DNA from: Marinococcus luteus_A
GTDB taxonomy: Bacteria; Bacillota; Bacilli; Bacillales; Marinococcaceae
NCBI RefSeq assembly: GCF_034497705.1
Contig: NZ_JAXRUV010000016.1
Coordinates: 1-8,367 of the forward strand
Length of the DNA stretch: 8,367 nt
Direction of reading: 5' to 3'
Numbering within the stretch: position 1 is the first letter of the stretch; every line of letters begins with the position of its first letter. Of the stretch, positions 5,031-8,367 are shown one piece after another. Below the pieces are notes generated by a model. That model saw only the letters and a list, made by a program, of their open reading frames with translations, made no database searches and was not told where the DNA came from. The translations under genes were made by a program, and so were the position numbers.

Positions 5031-5143
5031 ATCACGAAAAATTGGCACAAGGAATCATTCCGGGGAAACTCGCTGACGAACAACAATCATCGCCCTGGTG
5101 GATACATGACAAGGTTAATGACCAACGAAAGGAACGAAGATAC

Positions 5144-5428
5144 ATGAAAACAAACAATACGATTGCGGCGTATCATATTTTCCGACGGGACGAAAACGGC
5201 GCCCCGGTGTTAAACACGAACCGACTGTATCACTGGAACATTCCGAAACGGCTGCGGGAAGAGCCGATCCAGCCGGGTGACATCGTCCAGGTTCCGACAA
5301 AGAAAGGCCGACGGTCCGTCCTTGTGATGAAGGTGTTCCGGGAAGATATTGAAGAGACAGGCCGGGAATACAAAAAAGTGATCAAGGTGCTCGAACGAGC
5401 GCCGGAAACGAACCCCCAGGAATCGTAA
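5144..5428 (+). CDS. DUF5839-type small protein
   Basis: This 94-residue protein starts at ATG 5144 with AAAGGA about 9 bases upstream; a longer frame from 5042 has no ribosome site and runs out of the terminator. The core YHWNIPKRLREEPIQPGDIV, then VPTKKGRRSVLVMKVFREDIEETG and KVIKVLERAP, matches what I recall of DUF5839. The strands around PGDIV and VLVMKVF suggest a small beta-barrel. The function of the family is unknown. Codon use is GC-rich (GCGGCG, CGGGAC), unlike the rep and defence genes, so this block probably came from a different genome. Confidence 0.72.
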   Translation: MKTNNTIAAYHIFRRDENGAPVLNTNRLYHWNIPKRLREEPIQPGDIVQVPTKKGRRSVLVMKVFREDIEETGREYKKVIKVLERAPETNPQES

Positions 5429-5539
5429 CAACCTCTCACCACCATGATTGTTTCTCATTGGGAGGAGAAAAAACGAACTCAACAGAATACAAAACCACAA
5501 CTTCGGCTCTGGATGCGCCATGGGATGGGGCAGGTATCC

Positions 5540-5749
5540 TCAGGACTGGGATCGAGATCGTCGGTTTCGCCATGCCCGGATAGCCAGAAAGATGGCATTG
5601 AGGACACCCACCGCGAGCAGGGGGACGCCGATGTCCATGTTGGAAGAGAAGGGATCCTTATTCCAGCTGTCGACCACAATAAAGATTCCGACGCCGAGGA
5701 CTGCCGCAACCAACAGAACTTCGCCTAGACGCACTGGACGAGGACGCAT
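5540..5749 (-). CDS. Small two-helix membrane protein
   Basis: This is a 69-residue product from ATG at 5747-5749, chosen because GGAAGGAG lies 7 bases upstream on the - strand; a longer frame from 5866 lacks such a site. The N terminus is basic (MRPRPVR). The first membrane helix is at about 8-26 (GEVLLVAAVLGVGIFIVV), followed by a polar loop (DSWNKDPFSSNMD). The second helix is at about 40-58 (GVPLLAVGVLNAIFLAI), and the tail is basic (RNRRSRS). The topology suggests both ends in the cytoplasm. It stands alone on this strand, convergent with the DUF5839-type gene. No family is recognised. Overlapping open frames on the other strand are explained by GC-rich composition. Confidence 0.55.
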   Translation of the reverse strand: MRPRPVRLGEVLLVAAVLGVGIFIVVDSWNKDPFSSNMDIGVPLLAVGVLNAIFLAIRAWRNRRSRSQS

Positions 5750-5979
5750 CGTATCGCTCCTTCCCTTTGCTGATTGCTCCCACAATACCATACCAACGCC
5801 TGTCCTTACAGAATGCCCCGGAGAATCCCCACATTCCTTTTTGGATCGTTCAATGACCATTACCATTCAGAACGAAGCAAACATGGCTCTATGGCTTGCT
5901 GATGGCTTCTTTTCAGCTAACCTCCCCCTTCAAATATGCCTGGAGGCATATTTGAACGAAAAACAGGCCGGAAAACGAC

Positions 5980-6014
5980 AAAAAGCCTTTCGCCTGCAGA
6001 CGCAGACGAAAGGC
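5980..6014 (-). terminator. Rho-independent terminator on the - strand
   Basis: GCCTTTCG (5985-5992) pairs with CGAAAGGC (6007-6014), and CTGC/GCAG extends the pairing inside. On the - strand the stem is followed by TTTTT (complement of 5980-5984). It would stop read-through from the caspase end of the operon, or a transcript of the hairpin block, before the small membrane-protein gene. Confidence 0.6.
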
Positions 6015-6293
6015 CAGGGGGACCGTGGAAGCTGTGACACCCACGGTCCGGTCTAATGACAATCGCAGAAAATAAAATTCCCCTCATAGAGTGACGGCTC
6101 TATGAAAGTCCTATACCCTTTGCGTTTGGATCCAAAAACCCCCGGCGGACACGGACGAAATTTCATCTACCGTACGGATTTTTCCCTTCCCCAAGAACCC
6201 GCTGCACCGATGTTTTGGCGAAAGGATTTTATGCAGTCGGGTGTCCGGCTGCGACGGACACGGCCCCGGAAACCCCCGGCCCGTCAGGGCCGT

Positions 6294-6329
6294 ATGAAAA
6301 CTGCATGGCGTTTTTCATGCTGTTTTTTT
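6294..6329 (+). terminator. Possible + strand terminator
   Basis: ATGAAAA (6294-6300) pairs with TTTTCAT (6312-6318), and a run of seven T (6323-6329) follows. The stem is AT-rich and the loop long, so strength is uncertain. No + strand gene directly upstream needs it. Confidence 0.35.
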
Positions 6330-6465
6330 CAAACCCTGATGTGACGGGATTTCAGGGGCACTCTACTTAACGTAATGCAGATTATCGGAAGCCTGCACCG
6401 TATAACCTATACAGCTATATACACCAATCGGAGTGATTGTTTCAAACTGAACGTAAAGTTAAACG

Positions 6466-6498
6466 AAAAAAGAACCCGAAAAATATTCCGGATTCTTT
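6466..6498 (-). terminator. Terminator of the TIR-caspase operon
   Basis: On the - strand, AAAGAATCCG (complement of 6489-6498) pairs with CGGGTTCTTT (complement of 6469-6478) with one G-U pair. A run of six T (complement of 6466-6471) overlaps the 3' arm. It begins 17 bases after the caspase stop codon. Confidence 0.7.
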
Positions 6499-6514
6499 AC
6501 GGATCGAAAAACAA

Positions 6515-7462
6515 TCAAATTTTCTCGCTATTAACTAATCTCCAATAATGAGCTCCTAAAGCCGTTAGTCTACAAGCTTTAGAACGTAAAGCGGCATAAT
6601 ACATATGATCTTCATCTACCGGTTTAACTAGTCCGACCCCTGCCAGTTTCTGTAGATCTTTAAAGATAGCAACATGTTCGTCTAACGCAGCATCTTCAGT
6701 ATCTTCATATGAAGGATCAAGGGAATGATAATCCTGGGGTTCTGGAAAGTAATCGCATAACTTTCTAAGAATTGATAACGGTACAGGAGGTTCAATATTT
6801 CTCAGTGAAGTAAAGCGAGACACATTCGTTTTAAATATGGGACGTTGATCCCATGGCCCTAATGCTTGATCGACATAAGCATAAACACTGCCAGGAGTTA
6901 TATGTCCTCTGAGATCAGCAGCGCCCCCCTCTAATGCACTAACAACTAAAGAAGTAAATACTCCACCTTCCTCTGTTTCAAACGCAGCTTCATAATCTCT
7001 GCTCGCGGTTAGAATACTTAATCCTTCAGCTAACTGAGCAGAATTACTTTGACTAAGGGCGGGAGAACCAGCAGCTCCAGAATGACAACAATCAAAAATA
7101 ATAACTTTTTCTTTTGCTTTAGAATCGTTGGCATATTTTAGAATCTCATCCATTGAAATTCCTTCATCATACGCTTGATGATCCGGAGTGACTAAATATC
7201 CGCCCGTGCTTTTGATTAAGCCATGACCGGAAAAATACAATAATGCTATTTCGGAATCGTCTGCAAAAAGTGATTCAATAGATTGTCTTAATATCGGTTT
7301 TGTTATTTCTTCAGATGAACTAGTTAAAGTTTTGACACTAAAATTGGGAGACCCATCGCCATTTGTTTTCAAAACATTAGTAAAGGAAAAAGCATCTTTT
7401 TCACAACCGTTTAAGGGTACACCTGGATAATCGTCTATCCCTACTGTTAAAGCTTTCCTCAT
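6515..7462 (-). CDS. Caspase-like protease, defence effector
   Basis: The protein has 315 residues; the start at 7462 has GAGGGTG about 8 bases upstream. Residues 1-225 form a peptidase C14 (caspase/metacaspase) domain: VGIDDYPGVPLNGCEKDA opens it, LLYFSGHG carries catalytic His80, and IIFDCCHSG carries catalytic Cys126. ILTASRDYEAAFE and GGVFTSLVVSALEGGAADL follow, as in active family members. Residues about 226-315 form a separate domain (YHSLDPSYEDTEDAALDEH, HVAIFKDLQKLAGVGLV, RLTALGAHYWRLV) that I recognise from other bacterial caspase-like effectors and that may be a winged-helix or ligand-sensing module. No signal peptide is present, so it acts in the cytoplasm. In type IV Thoeris a TIR-made nucleotide activates such a caspase, which kills the infected cell by proteolysis. 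The gene lies 13 bases after the TIR gene. All key residues are intact. Confidence 0.9.
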   Translation of the reverse strand: MRKALTVGIDDYPGVPLNGCEKDAFSFTNVLKTNGDGSPNFSVKTLTSSSEEITKPILRQSIESLFADDSEIALLYFSGHGLIKSTGGYLVTPDHQAYDEGISMDEILKYANDSKAKEKVIIFDCCHSGAAGSPALSQSNSAQLAEGLSILTASRDYEAAFETEEGGVFTSLVVSALEGGAADLRGHITPGSVYAYVDQALGPWDQRPIFKTNVSRFTSLRNIEPPVPLSILRKLCDYFPEPQDYHSLDPSYEDTEDAALDEHVAIFKDLQKLAGVGLVKPVDEDHMYYAALRSKACRLTALGAHYWRLVNSEKI

Positions 7463-7475
7463 ATCTCAATCACCC

Positions 7476-7856
7476 TCATAAGCTATCTATGAACTTTTTG
7501 ATCTCTTCCCAATTCCACTCAATCACTTTTTTACCTGATAACTCTGAAGGGATTTGCCCCTTATTATCTTTATGAATATGCATTCCTATCATTGGTATTC
7601 CTTCTTCATTAGCGCAATTCATTTCCCATTTAGCCCCATCAGCATTCCTGGTTTTAGTGCTAATTAAAGCAATGACGCCATCGCAACCTTTAATTCTAGT
7701 ACGACAATTAGTTTTCCACTTTGTATCCCACGGATCTTTAGCTGACATATCTGTATATGTGAAGTTAGATTTGGTATTTAACGACTGTCCTTTTAGAAGG
7801 TCTCGGTAATTTTCATCTTCAATTGCAAAGCTTATGAAAATTCTTTTATCTGCCAT
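7476..7856 (-). CDS. ThsB-like TIR protein, infection sensor and signal maker
   Basis: This 126-residue protein starts at 7856 with AAGGAG 9 bases upstream. It is a single TIR-like (ThsB/MTH538) domain. KRIFISFAIEDENYRDLL is the first strand and helix, DGVIALISTKT the central strand, GAKWEMNCA holds the likely catalytic Glu78, and IPMIGMHIH the next strand. The C terminus is a helix (WEEIKKFIDSL). Length and layout match stand-alone ThsB proteins, which sense phage and convert NAD+ to a cyclic ADP-ribose-type signal. The neighbour is a caspase, not a ThsA NADase or a membrane effector, which points to type IV Thoeris logic. Which cyclic ADP-ribose isomer it makes cannot be read from sequence. 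Confidence 0.88.
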   Translation of the reverse strand: MADKRIFISFAIEDENYRDLLKGQSLNTKSNFTYTDMSAKDPWDTKWKTNCRTRIKGCDGVIALISTKTRNADGAKWEMNCANEEGIPMIGMHIHKDNKGQIPSELSGKKVIEWNWEEIKKFIDSL

Positions 7857-7890
7857 TTTGTTAACTCCTTTAGTTAAATAAATACTGAAT

Positions 7891-8076
7891 TTATTCGTTC
7901 TTATGAACTTTTGAACCTCCTTTAGGAGGAGGTTCCGGTGGTTTTTTCTTTTTAACAGGTCTAGCCACCTCGGGCTTCATCACATGTTTAATTCCAGAAT
8001 CAAGTTTGAACTCTCTCTCAACTTTTTTTGAACGTTTCTTTCTAACAGGTCTATTTAAATCATTGCTTTTCTTCAT
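7891..8076 (-). CDS. Small Lys/Arg/Pro-rich protein of the defence operon
   Basis: This 61-residue protein starts at ATG 8074-8076, chosen because GGAAGGAG lies 4 bases upstream; an ATG at 8097 lacks a site. The start overlaps the end of the DUF6338-type gene by 17 bases, so the two are probably translationally coupled. About a third of residues are Lys or Arg (RPVRKKRSKKVER, then ARPVKKKKPPEPPPKGG), with two similar RPV(R/K)KK motifs and a polyproline stretch. It is probably disordered, highly basic, and able to bind nucleic acid or acidic membranes. It lies between the membrane protein and the TIR gene, 34 bases from the latter. No family is recognised. A role as a caspase substrate or adaptor is speculation from position and composition. 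Confidence 0.65.
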   Translation of the reverse strand: MKKSNDLNRPVRKKRSKKVEREFKLDSGIKHVMKPEVARPVKKKKPPEPPPKGGSKVHKNE

Positions 8077-8367
8077 TATTCTCCTTCCTTTCTTCAATAA
8101 AAGTTATCTCTAAGTATTTTATTTCTCGATGTGGTATCCATATACCTAAAGAACGTCCATCATCAATCCATTCTCTTTTGTCTTTATCAAATTCATATAT
8201 CTTTTCTAAAAAAATATCTTGGCCATCATTAGAAATAGAAGCGAATGAATTTTCTGAATAATAGCCATAAACTCTATCGTCATTTTGTAAAGTTACAATG
8301 ATCCACGAAGAACGGTGCATAATATAATCCCATGCTGTTGGAACTTGATGAATAGGGTTAATATTTA
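8060..8367 (-). CDS. DUF6338-type membrane protein, C-terminal part (continues across the join)
   Basis: The coding sequence continues from position 399 through the join and ends at the stop at 8060-8062. Bases 8297-8367 repeat 1-71. Residues about 125-211 form a soluble domain: SSWIIVTLQNDDRVYGYYSEN, then SFASISNDGQDIFLEKIYEFD, SLGIWIPHREIKYLEI and a charged tail. The G-Y-Y-S-x-x-S-F-A-S, D-I-F-L-E and G-I-W-I-P-x-x-E-I series is the signature of DUF6338 C termini, probably a small SH3-like beta fold. After three membrane helices it should face the cytoplasm. A frame read only within the window would start at an internal ATG (8320) and miss 125 residues. Confidence 0.85.
   Translation of the reverse strand, partial: NINPIHQVPTAWDYIMHRSSWIIVTLQNDDRVYGYYSENSFASISNDGQDIFLEKIYEFDKDKREWIDDGRSLGIWIPHREIKYLEITFIEERKENNEEKQ
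8297..8367. repeat. Terminal redundancy: circular-plasmid join (second copy)
   Basis: Identical to bases 1-71 with no mismatch. The unique circle is therefore bases 1-8296. Confidence 0.93.

Larger units (their letters stand above)
5750..6465. other. Gene-free, GC-rich, hairpin-dense stretch
   Basis: I see no convincing gene in about 700 bases. A frame at 6102-6344 begins inside a hairpin and is full of Pro, Arg and Gly without a ribosome site. Hairpins lie at 5929-5956 (perfect 12-bp stem), 5985-6014, 6020-6049 (9 bp), 6084-6105 (8 bp), 6241-6261 (7 bp), 6278-6291 (GGCCC-GTCA-GGGCC) and 6294-6318 (7 bp, then a T-run). The density is well above the rest of the plasmid. It may be a transfer or single-strand origin, a structured RNA, or stacked terminators. 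Confidence 0.6.

Noticed and set aside
5042..5143. Longer start for the DUF5839-type protein
   Set aside because: The extension begins just after a terminator, lacks a ribosome site, and its sequence does not resemble the family, which begins near the later ATG.
5448..6056. 202-codon open frame on the + strand
   Set aside because: It has no start with a ribosome site in range, is rich in Arg/Pro/Thr as expected for the reverse of a GC-rich membrane gene, and runs through three hairpins.
6102..6344. 80-codon open frame on the + strand
   Set aside because: The ATG lies in a hairpin stem, there is no ribosome site, and the composition reflects GC-rich structured DNA.

Overview
The window is best read as one complete small circular plasmid of about 8,296 bp. 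The last 71 bases (8297-8367) repeat the first 71 exactly, and an open reading frame runs unbroken across the join. The host is probably a low-GC Firmicute of the Bacillaceae. Ribosome binding sites are strong AGGAGG types, one of them a near-perfect match to the 16S tail (AAGGAGGTGAT before 3535). The small proteins are of Bacillus-plasmid type. A GC-rich block at about 5050-6360 contrasts with AT-rich surroundings and suggests exchange with a higher-GC, perhaps thermophilic, bacillus. The species cannot be fixed from the sequence.

Replication and maintenance lie on the + strand at 480-3108. A MerR-like helix-turn-helix/coiled-coil protein (572-1219) is followed by a structured leader (1238-1508) with the layout of a transcription attenuator controlled by an antisense RNA. 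Next comes a Rep protein with an N-terminal winged-helix-like region (1509-2372). Its gene contains 23-bp iterons and an AT-rich stretch, a likely theta-type origin. Two small genes follow, one of them a zinc ribbon.

The middle of the plasmid (3109-5030) looks like wreckage of a second, rolling-circle replicon. It holds a broken Rep_trans-type initiator with a pT181-like nick sequence inside it. It also holds two inverted copies of a hairpin element whose stems differ by compensatory changes. Between the two copies sit two small genes, one probably DUF3892. A perfect 20-bp-stem terminator closes this region.

The GC-rich block (5050-6465) has a DUF5839-type gene, a small two-helix membrane protein on the - strand, and about 700 bp of hairpin-rich sequence with no convincing gene.

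The - strand operon that crosses the join is the most interesting part. It reads from 399 through the join down to 6515: a DUF6338-type membrane protein, a 61-residue Lys/Arg/Pro-rich protein, a ThsB-like TIR protein, and a caspase-like protease with a conserved C-terminal domain. TIR plus caspase matches the logic of type IV Thoeris antiphage defence, in which a TIR-made nucleotide signal activates a caspase. The two extra genes upstream make this a candidate four-gene variant. Its promoter lies back to back with that of the helix-turn-helix gene, and a duplicated 10-bp palindrome there suggests shared control.
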